Below, in pieces: positions 28,535 to 37,657 of a stretch of 64,000 bases of DNA. Position numbers and translations under genes: made by a program. Below the pieces are notes generated by a model. That model searched no databases, was not told the origin of the DNA, and saw nothing but the letters and a program-made list of their open reading frames with translations. This DNA is from Limnothrix sp. CACIAM 69d (GTDB lineage: Bacteria; Cyanobacteriota; Cyanobacteriia; CACIAM-69d), in assembly GCA_001913845.2 (NCBI GenBank), contig MKGP02000082.1, positions 1-64,000 on the forward strand. The letters run 5' to 3'. Every line of letters starts with the position of its first letter. Position 1 is the stretch's first letter.

Positions 28535-29176
28535 ATGAGCCAAGTTTGTCTGCCCAGCGAACCAGCGATCCAATTAGCAGACTCAGCACCACCACAACCG
28601 GTTATTCCTATTCAGCCCTATCGGTTCACAGTGGCGGAATACCAGCGAATTTATGAGGCCGGTGCGATCGCGCCGGACGTGCGAACAGAACTCATTGAAG
28701 GAACGATTGTCAAAATGTCGCCCCTTGGATTTCATCATCAGGCTTGCATCAATCGACTGAATCGTAAGTTCTGTGCCTTGATCCAAAATCGGGCAATCAT
28801 CAGTGTGCAGAATTCCGTTGTCCTAGGTGATTCGCAGCCTCAGCCGGATTTGATGATTTTGCAAGAAACGGAGAACTTCTATGAGGATCGATCACCCGAG
28901 GTTGCTGAAGTCCTGCTACTGATCGAAGTAGCGGATAGTACGCTGAAATCTGATCGTGAGGTCAAAGGGCCGCTCTACGCGCGATCGGGGATTGGCGAGT
29001 TTTGGCTAGTGGATTTGGAGCACAGAAAACTCGAGGTCTATCGCGATCCCAGCCCCGAGGGCTATCAAACCAAATTCACTCTCACCGCTGCCGATCGAGC
29101 CGCTTGCTTGGCCTTTCCCGACGAATCGATCGCCCTGTCAGACCTTTTGGGAAATCCAGCAGAATCATCCGAATAA
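28535..29176 (+). CDS. Uma2 family (DUF820) endonuclease-like protein
   Basis: A 213-residue second Uma2-type protein, different from that at 23266. Family pattern: YRFTVAEYQRIYEAGAIAPDVRTELIEG, HHQACINRLNRKF, SQPQPDLMIL (active-site Asp) and VLLLIEVADSTLKSDREVKGPLYARSGIGEFWLVDL (Glu and Lys, read in parts). The start at ATG 28535 is preferred to GTG 28526 because GGGAAG upstream is then 8 bases away. It stands alone between gltX and the metal transporter operon. No toxin or modification gene is adjacent. Confidence 0.92.
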   Translation: MSQVCLPSEPAIQLADSAPPQPVIPIQPYRFTVAEYQRIYEAGAIAPDVRTELIEGTIVKMSPLGFHHQACINRLNRKFCALIQNRAIISVQNSVVLGDSQPQPDLMILQETENFYEDRSPEVAEVLLLIEVADSTLKSDREVKGPLYARSGIGEFWLVDLEHRKLEVYRDPSPEGYQTKFTLTAADRAACLAFPDESIALSDLLGNPAESSE

Positions 29177-29216
29177 TTCGAGATATTGGTTGTTCACAAT
29201 TTCGCCCATGATTTTG

Positions 29217-29975
29217 CTAATAATCCAGCGGCAAATCGTAGGATTCCAACAGCGCCCGATCGCCCAATAATTCCGCCGTGGGTCGATCTTCTCGGATCCG
29301 TCCATGGGACAAAATCAAGGCTCGATGGGTGGTTTTGCCAATCCATTGCAAGTCATGGGAAGCCACAATCAGCGATTGAATGGGCAAGGTTTCCAAAACC
29401 TGAGCGAGCGATCGTCGCCACCGAGGATCGAGGCCCGTGGTTGGCTCATCCAACACCAAAATGGCCGGCTCCAGGGCCAGCACGGCCGCCAAGGCCGCCA
29501 ACCGCCGCTGACCCCCCGAAAGTTCATGGGCCGATCGCCCCTCAAAAGCCAACAGATCAAAACGGGCTAGGAGTTCCCTGGCTTGGTTTTTGGCCTGGGC
29601 GATCGGGATGCCATAATTCAGCGGCCCAAACATCACATCTTCCAAAATGGTCGGCATAAACAATTGGTCGTTGGCATCCTGGAAACAAAAGCCCAAGCGG
29701 CGGCGAATCGTGGGCAGGGTGCGCGGTTCCACCCGAGTTCCTCCAATCCACACAGCGCCCCGGCTCGGTTGCTTCAGGCCAATCAGTTGCTCCAAGAGGG
29801 TGCTTTTGCCGCAACCGGTGGGCCCCAACAGAGCCACCCGATCGCCCGGCTCCAACGCAAAGGAAATCCCCTGCAAAACCGGCGGCTGTTGGGGATAGGC
29901 AAATTGCAAATCTTGCACCAAAACGGCGGCCGACACTTCAGCACGATCAAGCTTGCATTCAGAAAAAAGGGTCAT
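29217..29975 (-). CDS. cbiO: Cobalt/nickel ECF transporter ATP-binding protein
   Basis: ATPase component of an energy-coupling-factor transporter for Co2+ or Ni2+, on the cytoplasmic face of the inner membrane. The 252-residue protein has Walker A GPTGCGKST at about residue 51, Q-loop CFQDANDQLF (the DANDQLF form is typical of ECF ATPases), signature LSGGQRRLAALAAVLAL, Walker B ILVLDEPTTGLD and switch His in ASHD. It is the last gene of a cbiM-cbiQ-cbiO operon on the minus strand; 129 bp separate it from cbiQ. Confidence 0.93.
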   Translation of the reverse strand: MTLFSECKLDRAEVSAAVLVQDLQFAYPQQPPVLQGISFALEPGDRVALLGPTGCGKSTLLEQLIGLKQPSRGAVWIGGTRVEPRTLPTIRRRLGFCFQDANDQLFMPTILEDVMFGPLNYGIPIAQAKNQARELLARFDLLAFEGRSAHELSGGQRRLAALAAVLALEPAILVLDEPTTGLDPRWRRSLAQVLETLPIQSLIVASHDLQWIGKTTHRALILSHGRIREDRPTAELLGDRALLESYDLPLDY

Positions 29976-30104
29976 GAAACTGTTGCGGCGGCCATGCGAT
30001 CGAACTTTGTTCCTGCTTGCTCAACCTTAAAGGGATTAGGGCGGCAGCGCCAAACCAGCACCCGTTGGCATCGTCCCAAAGGGGGCAAACCTGTGCCAAA
30101 ACCT

Positions 30105-30821
30105 CTACTCAAAACCGTAGGAGCCGATCGCCAGACCAGCGGCCCCCACTGCCGCCCCCCACAACCACCAGCGATGGTGTGGCGGGCTGGGGTGCAACAG
30201 GGGCAAGGCTCCCCCATAGCCCCGAACCACCATGGCCGCATAGACCCGTTCAGCGCGATCGAGACTGCGCAAATACAGAGAGCCGATGGTAGCGGCGCTG
30301 ACATAGCGCAACCAACTGCCCGGCCCCGACAGCCCCCGACAGGCGGCCGCCCGCTGCATCCGTTGCACCTCGTCGATCACAATTTCCAAGTATTGCCCCG
30401 CCAACAGAGCCGTTTCTCGCAACGCGGCCGGCAGCGGCAAACTTTTCAAGGCGATCGCCAAACTATGGGGCGGCAGGGTCAACAACACCCCATTCATCAG
30501 CAACAGGCAAACCAGCGATCGCGCCATCAGAAAGCTGGCCCGCTCCCAACCGTGGGGCAAGGCCGCCAGGCTCAGAAACACCAGTTCCGCCCCCAACAGA
30601 CCCAGGAGCGATCGCGCCGGAACCCGCAACCAGCAGACCCAGGCGATCGCCAAGCCACCATAGACCGCCAACGGGGCCCAAGCTCCCACCCGCAAGCAAG
30701 CAGCCCCCAACACCCAAATCAGAGCCAACCGCAACCGCAACACCACCAGGGCCGGGCCCGGAGTCGATCGCTCCAAACCCCATGTCGATTGGCGATTGGC
30801 ATTCAGGCTGATTTCAATCAC
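30105..30821 (-). CDS. cbiQ: ECF transporter transmembrane protein CbiQ
   Basis: The T-component of the metal ECF transporter couples the ATPase to the substrate-binding subunit. The 238-residue protein is rich in membrane segments (LVVLRLRLALIWVLGAACL, LLGAELVFLSLAALP, LVCLLLMNGVLLTL). It carries the coupling-helix signatures near ARG-type motifs, here QRAAACRGLSGP and RAERVYAAMVVRGYGG, the two Ala-Arg-Gly-like motifs that touch the ATPases. It starts with GTG at 30821, overlapping the cbiM stop (GTGA), so translation is probably coupled. Confidence 0.9.
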   Translation of the reverse strand: MIEISLNANRQSTWGLERSTPGPALVVLRLRLALIWVLGAACLRVGAWAPLAVYGGLAIAWVCWLRVPARSLLGLLGAELVFLSLAALPHGWERASFLMARSLVCLLLMNGVLLTLPPHSLAIALKSLPLPAALRETALLAGQYLEIVIDEVQRMQRAAACRGLSGPGSWLRYVSAATIGSLYLRSLDRAERVYAAMVVRGYGGALPLLHPSPPHHRWWLWGAAVGAAGLAIGSYGFE

Positions 30822-31750
30822 GACTCTTCAGCTCGCTTGGGTTGCACCAACTTGGCGATTCCAAAGGCTGCACCAAAGGAAACCACACTGCCCAACAACC
30901 CCGTAATCGTTGTGCCCAAGGGCCCCAATCCTTCGATGCCATAGTCTGCAAAGGGCGTAGGCACGGTAATTCGCACCTCTTCCGCCAGCCGAATAAAGCC
31001 CAAATCTTCCGCCACCTTTTCCAAGCCGTCGGGCCAGGAAGATGCCAACAAAGACAGCACCCCCGCCACCAACAGCACGCCGATCACCGGCCCTTGCCAC
31101 TGTTCCAAACGCGGCTTGGCTCCCGGCAGCAGGTCGGGGCGAGCCTTGGTCAAATAGCCAATGACACCGGCGGTGATGATCCCTTCGCCCAAGCCAATCA
31201 GGATATGCACTCCGGCCATGGCGGGCACGGCGAGCTGAAAGGCCGCCGTTCCGGACAGCACCAGCTCGATCGCACAGGCGATCGCCGCCACCACCACACT
31301 CACCCCCGCTGCAATGCCGGCCGCGAGCGGTAACCGTCGCTGGGATCCCCCGAGCAGCCGCTGAATCACCTGGGTCAAAATCCAGCCCGTCCAGACCCCC
31401 AAGACGGCCATATTCAGAATGTTGGCTCCCAGGGCCGTGATGCCGCCATCGGCAAACAGCACCGCCTGAATCAGCAGGACTGTGGCGATCGAGAGGGTTC
31501 CCGCCCAGGGATTACCCATCAACACGGCCGCCAGCGTTCCCCCCAGCAGGTGGCCGCTTGTGCCGCCAGCGACGGGGAAGTTCACCATCTGAGCCGCAAA
31601 GACGAAGGCCGTGGTTAGCCCCAAAATTGGCCCCTGTTTGAGGCCATAGGTCGATCGGGTTCGCGCCAGGGACAGGGCGATCGCCCCGATCGTGGCCGCC
31701 GATGTGACCGTTGCCACAGGCACCGAAACAAAACCGTCAGGAATATGCAT
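30818..31750 (-). CDS. cbiM: Metal ECF transporter substrate subunit, CbiM-CbiN fusion
   Basis: The S-component binds Co2+ or Ni2+ through its mature N-terminus. The protein starts MHIPDGFVS with the invariant His that ligates the metal, then has six to seven membrane segments containing GGTSGHLLGGTLAAVLMG and GVHILIGLGEGIITA. From about residue 220 a second unit follows: LLVAGVLSLLASSWPDGLEKVAEDLGF, the PDGLE motif of CbiN/NikN-type auxiliary subunits, and a final membrane helix. The fusion of M and N in one 310-residue chain is seen in both nickel and cobalt systems, so the metal is open. No cobalamin riboswitch was seen upstream. Confidence 0.92.
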   Translation of the reverse strand: MHIPDGFVSVPVATVTSAATIGAIALSLARTRSTYGLKQGPILGLTTAFVFAAQMVNFPVAGGTSGHLLGGTLAAVLMGNPWAGTLSIATVLLIQAVLFADGGITALGANILNMAVLGVWTGWILTQVIQRLLGGSQRRLPLAAGIAAGVSVVVAAIACAIELVLSGTAAFQLAVPAMAGVHILIGLGEGIITAGVIGYLTKARPDLLPGAKPRLEQWQGPVIGVLLVAGVLSLLASSWPDGLEKVAEDLGFIRLAEEVRITVPTPFADYGIEGLGPLGTTITGLLGSVVSFGAAFGIAKLVQPKRAEES

Positions 31751-32220
31751 GAAACCAGCCAGCGTTAATCACACAACAGATTGCCATTCCAAAAAAACAA
31801 GTTCAGCCCCGAAAAACAATCCCTACCGAGGGGATATGAATTGCCTGATGAAGTGGTTGGGTGCTGCCCTTGGATCTCTCAAATACCCATCTTCCAAACT
31901 TGCTCAATTAGCTTTCCAGAGTGATGCAGAAATTGGTCAAAAACCATCTGCCAATTCTATTTTTCCTGACCAAATCGATTGACTCTCGCTATGAATTTCT
32001 CAGCGAAGTTATCCTTCTGCTTGAAAAATGAAGCGTTAGAAGGATACGCAATTCAATGCATTGAGTCTTGATCAAGTCGCGATTGAGTTTTGATTGAGGT
32101 TACCTAGCGTGAAGTGATCTGGGTTTAGATTTGTTCGTAATGCCGCTTGAGGATTGCCATTGATCCAGAATGATCGATTGCATCCCTATCATGGCCCAGA
32201 TTTTTCAAACCCCTCAAGAA
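31751..32220. other. Intergenic region upstream of cbiM
   Basis: A 470-bp AT-richer gap between cbiM and the broken kinase gene. It must contain the cbiM promoter (minus strand). No B12-box (AGCC.GGA..CC.GCC-like) was seen on the minus strand, which argues against a cobalamin riboswitch. A short stem ATCCC/GGGAT lies near 31829-31845. No gene was supported. Confidence 0.45.
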
Positions 32221-33128
32221 TTAACAATCTTTTAAAAGCCGATGAATCATCCCATTGGCTTGGCTACCATAGCCACCGCCAAATAGATTAAAGTGATTCA
32301 AGATATGGTAAAGATTGTAAAGATCTTTGCGGATTTCATAACCTGATTCCAGAGGATTCACTTCACCATAACCTTGATAAAAGCTGTTGGGAAAGCCGCC
32401 AAATAATTCAGTCATGGCCAAATCGGCCTCCCGATCGCCCCAATAGGTTGCCGGGTCAAAGATCACGGGTGTGCCATCCACCATCACCGCCGCATTACCC
32501 GACCACAAATCCCCATGGAGCAGGGCGGGTTGGGGCCGATGTCCCTTCAGCAAGCGGGGAATGGCGGCCAGCAGGCGATCGGCCTCGGGGAAATGACCAC
32601 CACGCCGCTGAGCCAACTGCAACTGAAACCCAATACGCCGCTCTGCCCAAAAGGTGACCCAATCATCGGCCCAATCGTTCGGTTGGGGGTGGAGCCGATC
32701 GTGTTGCCTCGCCACCACCCGAAGGCCCGTTGACCGGAGGCCGGCTGCCATCGGTGTAATTGGGCTAGGTTACGCCCCAATTGGGCCCAGGCTTCGTGGT
32801 TGCCACGGCCCAACTCCAGCCACTCCAAAACCAAATAGGCGCGATCGCCCGCTTGGCCATAGCAGAGGGGCTGGGGCACTTTAATGGCTTGGGCGGCAGC
32901 TAGGTCTCGGAGGGCTGCGGCTTCGGCGGCGAACATGTCCAGACCGCTGGCCTGATTCAGTTTGACAAAGTAAACGGGAGCGTTGGCAGCATCGCCAAAA
33001 CTCAGGCGATAGGTTTGGTTAATGCAACCGCCACCGACCGATCGGGCCGCGGGCGACTCCGCTGAACCGCCGCCCTGTTCCCGAATGGCTCGGGCGATCG
33101 TTGCCCATAGTGCTGACAGGTTTCCCAT
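32221..33128 (-). pseudogene. Fructosamine kinase family protein, frameshifted
   Basis: The gene encodes a fructosamine/ketosamine-3-kinase (protein deglycation repair; aminoglycoside-phosphotransferase fold) in two frames. The first frame (33128 to about 32690) gives SVGGGCINQTYRLSF, VYFVKLNQ, AYLVLEWLELG, LGRNLAQLHRW and GWWRGNTIGSTP. The second (about 32690 to 32221) gives QPNDWADDWVTFWAERRI, the catalytic LLHGDLWSGNAAV, the metal-binding FDPATYWGDREADLAMTELFGGFP and YNLYHILNHFNLFG. The family sequence joins if the run of five G (minus-strand C) at 32685-32689 were six. Everything else is intact, so the change is recent, a sequencing error, or a slippage switch. Confidence 0.9.
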
Positions 33129-33140
33129 CACAATGACCTA

Positions 33141-33273
33141 AGAGGATGTCTGAAAAGCCAAAATTTCTACTCTGTACGCCCCAAAGATCGATGTAGACAA
33201 GGGGCTTAAGCCCCTTGTTCCTACGACAATTAGTCTTTAGCCCGTACTGAAAGATCCTTCTCAGACATCCTCT
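33141..33273. repeat. 133-bp inverted-repeat element, family 1, copy B
   Basis: Same length and 13-bp ends (AGAGGATGTCTGA / TCAGACATCCTCT) as 24001-24133. Here the central palindrome is perfect: CAAGGGGCTTAAGCCCCTTG at 33198-33217. It lies 12 bp upstream of the fructosamine kinase start codon, so it may affect expression of that gene. Confidence 0.92.
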
Positions 33274-33406
33274 AATTTAATGACTTAATCTAATGACCCA
33301 ATTTGTAGTGCGTCGCTTGATTTGTAATTTGCAATTCTTGCGGGATTCAACCATTGTTTAAATAGCATTCAAATCAATAGCATTCAAACGGAATTGAGAG
33401 CGGGCT

Positions 33407-34609
33407 GTGCTGGATCTGGTAAAGCTTTCCAAACAAATGCAGGGCATGGGCCAACAGCTCACCCAGGAATCGCGGGCGGCACGCCAACGGCTGACGATCG
33501 CCCAAGAATTGCTGGCCCAGGTGCAACCGGAACAGGACTATTGGGTGGGGCAGCTTCACCAATGGCGCGATCGCCTGGAATTTGTGGCGGCCGAGCCGAT
33601 CGAACCCTTGGACAAGCGCGAACCCATTGGCCCCGCCCCGATCGCCCACAGCTTGATCGCCACCGATGGTTCCCAAATTGCCCCCAGCCACCACGAAATC
33701 GCCTATTGCTATTTGATCAACACCGGGCGCGTGGCCCTGCACTACGGCCAAAAGCGCTATCCCATGCTAGATAGTTTGCCGGAAATTTTTTACAAACCCG
33801 AAGACCTCTACATTTCCCGCCAGTGGGGAATCAGCACCGAAGACTGGATGGGCCATCGGCGCACCGTGGCCGAGGCGGAAGCCCTGGCGGATTTGGGCAC
33901 GGATTTAGCCCACAGCATCACCACTGGCAACAGCAAAGACGCACCGCCCACGCTGGCCATGGTGGATGGCTCGCTGATCTATTGGTTTCTCGATCGAATG
34001 CCGAGCACAGCGGTCGATCGAATTTTGCCACCGATTCTGGCTGCCTGGGAACGGTTGCGATTGGCGGGCATTCCCCTCGTCAGCTACCTGAGCGCTCCCC
34101 GCAGCGGCGAGGCGGCTAACTTTTTCCGGCTCAAAACTTGCAATCAAATCACGCCCGATTGCAAAACCCACTGTCCTGGGCGGGCTGATGAGGCCCCTTG
34201 CAACCGGCTGAAGCCGCTGCGGGATGCGGCCCTTTGGTCGGTGTTGCTGGAGTCGGGTGAGCGGGGGCCCCTGTGGCGATCGAACGCTCGTGTCCTGGAG
34301 GACTATGGCCGCCACCGCATCTATTTCTGTTATCTGCATGTGGGAACCGAGGTGGCGCGGGTCGAAATGCCGGAGTGGGTGGCGACTGATCGGGCCTTGT
34401 TGAATCAGGCCTTGAGTTTGATTCTCAGTCAGGTGCAAAAGGGCTATGGTTACCCGATCGCCCTGGCCGAGGCCCACAACCAAGCGGTGGTGCGTGGGAG
34501 CGATCGCAGCCGGTTTTTCTCGCTGCTGGAGCGGGAAATGGTGAAGGCTGGCCTCAGCAACATCGGCACTTCCTATAAAGAAGCCCGCAAACGCAACAGC
34601 ATCGCCTGA
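33407..34609 (+). CDS. NurA domain-containing nuclease-like protein
   Basis: A 400-residue protein of the cyanobacterial NurA-domain family. NurA is a 5'-3' nuclease that in archaea works with the HerA helicase in break processing; the role in cyanobacteria is not established. Visible: IATDGSQIAPSHHEIAYCYLINTG, with the metal-binding Asp near residue 85; ATLAMVDGSLIYWFL-like MVDGSLIYW with the second acidic site; GIPLVSYLSAPRSGEAANF; and the C-terminal GYGYPIALAEAHNQAVVRGSDR with the conserved HNQAV. The start is GTG at 33407 after a GAGAG stretch. A HerA partner is not adjacent. Confidence 0.85.
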   Translation: MLDLVKLSKQMQGMGQQLTQESRAARQRLTIAQELLAQVQPEQDYWVGQLHQWRDRLEFVAAEPIEPLDKREPIGPAPIAHSLIATDGSQIAPSHHEIAYCYLINTGRVALHYGQKRYPMLDSLPEIFYKPEDLYISRQWGISTEDWMGHRRTVAEAEALADLGTDLAHSITTGNSKDAPPTLAMVDGSLIYWFLDRMPSTAVDRILPPILAAWERLRLAGIPLVSYLSAPRSGEAANFFRLKTCNQITPDCKTHCPGRADEAPCNRLKPLRDAALWSVLLESGERGPLWRSNARVLEDYGRHRIYFCYLHVGTEVARVEMPEWVATDRALLNQALSLILSQVQKGYGYPIALAEAHNQAVVRGSDRSRFFSLLEREMVKAGLSNIGTSYKEARKRNSIA

Positions 34610-34982
34610 GGAATCCAAGAACGATCCAAGAACAATCCAAGGCTGCTGCCCCTTGGCCATCGATCGATCAATCAATCTCTCTGGCGTTCTGGATTTGGCG
34701 ATCGGTTGCTTAACCCTCATCCTTCTGGATGGTCAGGGAAAATCCGGAACCGCTTGGGGCATTTTTTGAAGGGGCCGGGCGATCGGGCGGGTACGGGATT
34801 GCCCAACCACGCTGCTACGGGGATCGATCGCCTCGCCAATTGGGCCAGTGGAATAGGGGAACTGTGGCGATCGCACCACTGGCCAAGGGCTTCCGGAATT
34901 TGGCAATTGCTCAGGGAATCTGAACCCAAGAGACGAGATTCAAATCCAATCGCTCCTTTCACACCCCCATCAGAGACGACCT
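34610..34982. other. Intergenic region before beta-helix gene
   Basis: About 370 bp. A short direct repeat, AATCCAAGAACRATCCAAGAACAATCCAAG, read as three AATCCAAG-type units, lies at 34611-34640 right after the nuclease stop. No gene is convincing on either strand. Confidence 0.4.
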
Positions 34983-36002
34983 ATGGCTATGCTGCGCCCC
35001 CAAGGTATCTACCAATCCCGTTCGGCTCAAACCATTCTGGCTCTGCTGTTGGCTCTGCCGATGGTGCAAGGTGTTGCCACTCCGCTGATGGCCGCTGAAG
35101 CAGTGCGAGCCGCCGGCCCCGAGCCGATCGCCAGCACCCTGCCCAGCAATGCCCGCATTTTGCATGTGAACCCTGCCATGGGCGCGGACACGGCCCCCAG
35201 CGGTAGCCAGCGGGCCCCCTTCCGCACCATCGCCTACGCCCTCAGCCAAGCTCAGCCGGGTGATGTGGTGCAGTTGGCCCCGGGAGTCTATAGCGCCACC
35301 ACGGGGGAAACGTTTCCGTTGATGGTTCCGGAAGGGGTGACCCTGCGGGGTGACGAAGCCGCCGAGGGCAAAAACACGGTCATTCAAGGGGGCGGTAGCT
35401 TCATTAGCCCCAGCTTTGCTCGCCAGAACGCGGCGGTGCGGGTGCAACGCAACACCGTGCTGAGTGGCATCACCGTCACCAATGGCAACACGCGCGGTAC
35501 GGGCGTTTGGGTGGAGTCCGCGAATCCGGTGATTCGCCGCAGTGTGTTCAAGGGCAACCACCGCGATGGCATTTTCGTGACCGGGAACGCTGCGCCCATG
35601 ATTCAAAACTGCCTGTTCCATGAAAACAAGGGCAACGGCATTGCACTGACGCGGGCGGCCGGTGGCGAAATTCGGGATAGCTGGTTCCAGTCCACGGGCT
35701 TTGGCCTGGCGATCGGGGGAACGGCCAATCCGTTGGTGGTGAATAACACGATCGTCAATAACCAAGATGGCGTGGTGATTTCTGACCAAGCGCGGCCGGT
35801 GTTGCGCAATAACTCGATCGAGAACAATGGGCGGGACGGCATTGTGGCAATTTTGCGCGCTCGCCCCGATCTGGGAACCAGCACTACTCCGGGCAACAAC
35901 CGCATCATGGGGAATGGTCGCTTTGCGGTGAACAACGCCACGGGGAACGTCTTCAGCACGATCGGCAACCAAATGGGCCGTAGTCGGGTCTTTGGCCTCT
36001 AG
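34983..36002 (+). CDS. Secreted parallel beta-helix protein (DUF1565-type)
   Basis: A 339-residue exported protein. The signal peptide covers about residues 1-38 (TILALLLALPMVQGVATPLMAAEA). A DUF1565-like start follows (ILHVNPAMGADTAPSGSQRAPFRTIAYALSQAQPGDVVQLAPGVY, read in parts). About seven right-handed beta-helix coils then repeat the N-x-G/N-N pattern: VIRRSVFKGNHRDGIFV, MIQNCLFHENKGNGIAL, LVVNNTIVNNQDGVVI, VLRNNSIENNGRDGIV. Such proteins are cell-surface or periplasmic and often bind or cleave polysaccharides, but no catalytic residues can be named. It has its own terminator downstream. ATG at 34983 and the ATG two codons later are both possible starts. Confidence 0.9.
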   Translation: MAMLRPQGIYQSRSAQTILALLLALPMVQGVATPLMAAEAVRAAGPEPIASTLPSNARILHVNPAMGADTAPSGSQRAPFRTIAYALSQAQPGDVVQLAPGVYSATTGETFPLMVPEGVTLRGDEAAEGKNTVIQGGGSFISPSFARQNAAVRVQRNTVLSGITVTNGNTRGTGVWVESANPVIRRSVFKGNHRDGIFVTGNAAPMIQNCLFHENKGNGIALTRAAGGEIRDSWFQSTGFGLAIGGTANPLVVNNTIVNNQDGVVISDQARPVLRNNSIENNGRDGIVAILRARPDLGTSTTPGNNRIMGNGRFAVNNATGNVFSTIGNQMGRSRVFGL

Positions 36003-36114
36003 GCGATCGCTGCAAGACCGTTGATGCACTGATAATGCACTGAATATCAGCGTTCTGTGCTCAGGAGTGCTGCACTTAGCATTCGCCTTCGTTTTTTCCT
36101 TACCACCGAACTGG

Positions 36115-36152
36115 GTCCGTAGCATGGCTGTTGAGGCTGGCTACGGACTTTT
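36115..36152 (+). terminator. Intrinsic terminator after beta-helix gene
   Basis: Nine-base stem GTCCGTAGC (36115-36123) / GCTACGGAC (36140-36148) with a 16-base loop, followed by TTTT. It lies 113 bp past the stop at 36002 and points with the gene. Confidence 0.75.
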
Positions 36153-36213
36153 CGTGTGATTTTTGTGATGTATTTGTGAGTTACTAAACAGAATGGTTGG
36201 TTGCTAAAAACTG

Positions 36214-37323
36214 CTACTCATCCACTTGCCAGAGTTCTTTGGCGTAGTCTTGATCGAGACCTTTCTTGGGCCGCAAAACGAGAATCAGCTTACCCAGGAG
36301 TGATCGCTCGGGTTCTGAGTCAAACCATTCAAAGGCCAAGTTTTCGTCACCATCGGCCACCGCAAAAAAGGCATCATCCCGCCAGGCGCGATCGGCTCGA
36401 TCGATCACCAGCATCACTGATTCCGGGCGATCGTCCGGTAGGGCGGCCGGCAACTGTTCCGGCAAGGCCAACAGGGCGATCGGGTCTTCAGCATTGCGCA
36501 ATACTTGCCAATTGGGCAGCGCCACCCAAGCCCCTTCGCCCGAAAACCGCACCATGCCAAAGGGCCCTTCCGACTCAATCAGGGGCACGGCTCGCAAGGC
36601 CGCCACGGGCATTGGCAACTGGCCCGCCACCGCCAGCAGACGCGGCTCTTCCTCGTCGGAATCGATCCGATAAACCGGCATTCGAGGAGCGCTCTTGGGA
36701 GCCACCACCGTGAAGTCCATCAGCAGCTTTTCCAGTTGGGCCCGAGCTTCCGGCGTTTGGGCAAACCGCAACCCCTTAGCAATCAGGCGAGATCGACTTT
36801 GCAGATCCGTTTGCTGCCGGGCCGATCGCCAACATTGCCAGGCCAGCGCATCCCCCGGCAATTCCGCAAATCCTTCCGGCTGCTGTTTCAGGTAGGTCAA
36901 TTCCTTGAAGGCTTTCACCACCTCGCGGGCCTCATCAAAATCCAGCCCCCGCTCCACCACCAGGGCCGCCGTCGAAAGCCGATCGTCCTCGGACAAAACC
37001 CGCATTTCGTACAAAATGTCGCTGCCCTTGCGCCCAAAGTGCTCTTGCACCGGCTCCGGCGCGTCCAGTTTCAGCAGGGTTTGGTAAACCTGGGATCCGA
37101 CAATGACTTGGTTTTGTTGGATTGGCTCAAAGCCCGTGTCTTCAAAGATTTTTTGGGGGCCCAGGCCGCTTTGTTGCAGCTTTTGGCAGGCTTGGCCCCA
37201 CTCGACCCACGATCCTTCCTTGCGCCGCAGTTGCAACAACAGGCGGTCAACCTCCTCCGGAGCCAGACCTGCCTTGGCCGCTTGAAAGGGTTGGGAGGGG
37301 TTGCGATGAAACGAATCAGTCAT
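36214..37323 (-). CDS. raf1: RuBisCO accumulation factor Raf1
   Basis: Raf1 is a dimeric chaperone that helps assemble Rubisco large subunits. The 369-residue protein matches the cyanobacterial form: an N-terminal alpha domain with LLLQLRRKEGSWVEWGQACQKLQQSG, FEDTGFEPIQQNQVIVGSQVY and LSEDDRLSTAALVVERGLDFDEAREVVKAFKE (read in parts). A linker and a C-terminal beta domain follow, with MPVYRIDSDEEEPRLLAVAGQLP and LPNWQVLRNAEDPIALLALP. Length is about that of known cyanobacterial members. It is divergent from ndhA (334 bp between starts), so a shared control region is possible. Start ATG at 37323. Confidence 0.95.
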   Translation of the reverse strand: MTDSFHRNPSQPFQAAKAGLAPEEVDRLLLQLRRKEGSWVEWGQACQKLQQSGLGPQKIFEDTGFEPIQQNQVIVGSQVYQTLLKLDAPEPVQEHFGRKGSDILYEMRVLSEDDRLSTAALVVERGLDFDEAREVVKAFKELTYLKQQPEGFAELPGDALAWQCWRSARQQTDLQSRSRLIAKGLRFAQTPEARAQLEKLLMDFTVVAPKSAPRMPVYRIDSDEEEPRLLAVAGQLPMPVAALRAVPLIESEGPFGMVRFSGEGAWVALPNWQVLRNAEDPIALLALPEQLPAALPDDRPESVMLVIDRADRAWRDDAFFAVADGDENLAFEWFDSEPERSLLGKLILVLRPKKGLDQDYAKELWQVDE

Positions 37324-37657
37324 TCTGGAAACCTACAAGACAAACCTGGCCCCATGGGCCCGGTGGCGAGCGTCGGGCGGCAATGGCCAGGGCGATCGCG
37401 CTGATGCCCATGCTAGGCCAATCGGGCGTATCAGCAGAACCAATCAGCCCCAGCCGATCGAAGACGGGGCCCGTTCTCGTACAACGATATACTAGGCACG
37501 GAAAGCCCGCTGAACATCTATGCCTAGCCTCTATCACTAGCGTATTTCGGGTGATTTTGAGCAATTTCTCTTTGAAATTCTGGCTCAATTTCTCCCACTG
37601 GCTTGCCGCGATCGCGCGGCTCGGCTTTCCTCCAGACCCGCTCATCGCGCTGAAGCT
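37324..37657. promoter_or_regulatory. Divergent raf1 / ndhA control region
   Basis: A 334-bp gap holding the promoters of raf1 (minus) and of ndhA-I-G-E (plus). ACGATATACTAGGCACGG near 37485-37502 contains a plausible plus-strand -10 (TATACT). The related sequences ACTAGGCA and GCCTAGC lie about 40 bp apart and could form a weak stem. No gene was seen. Confidence 0.4.

Noticed and set aside
29583-30944. A 453-codon plus-strand open frame opposite cbiO and cbiQ
   Set aside because: It is antisense to two well-supported transporter genes. Its composition (Gln/Arg/Pro/His-rich, no fold pattern) is typical of a frame opened by GC-biased codons on the other strand.
31751-32220. Cobalamin riboswitch upstream of cbiM
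   Set aside because: No B12-box-like sequence was found on the minus strand by eye.
34959-36125. A 388-codon minus-strand open frame
   Set aside because: It is antisense to the secreted beta-helix protein, whose signal peptide and repeats are clear. The antisense product is Arg/His-rich noise.
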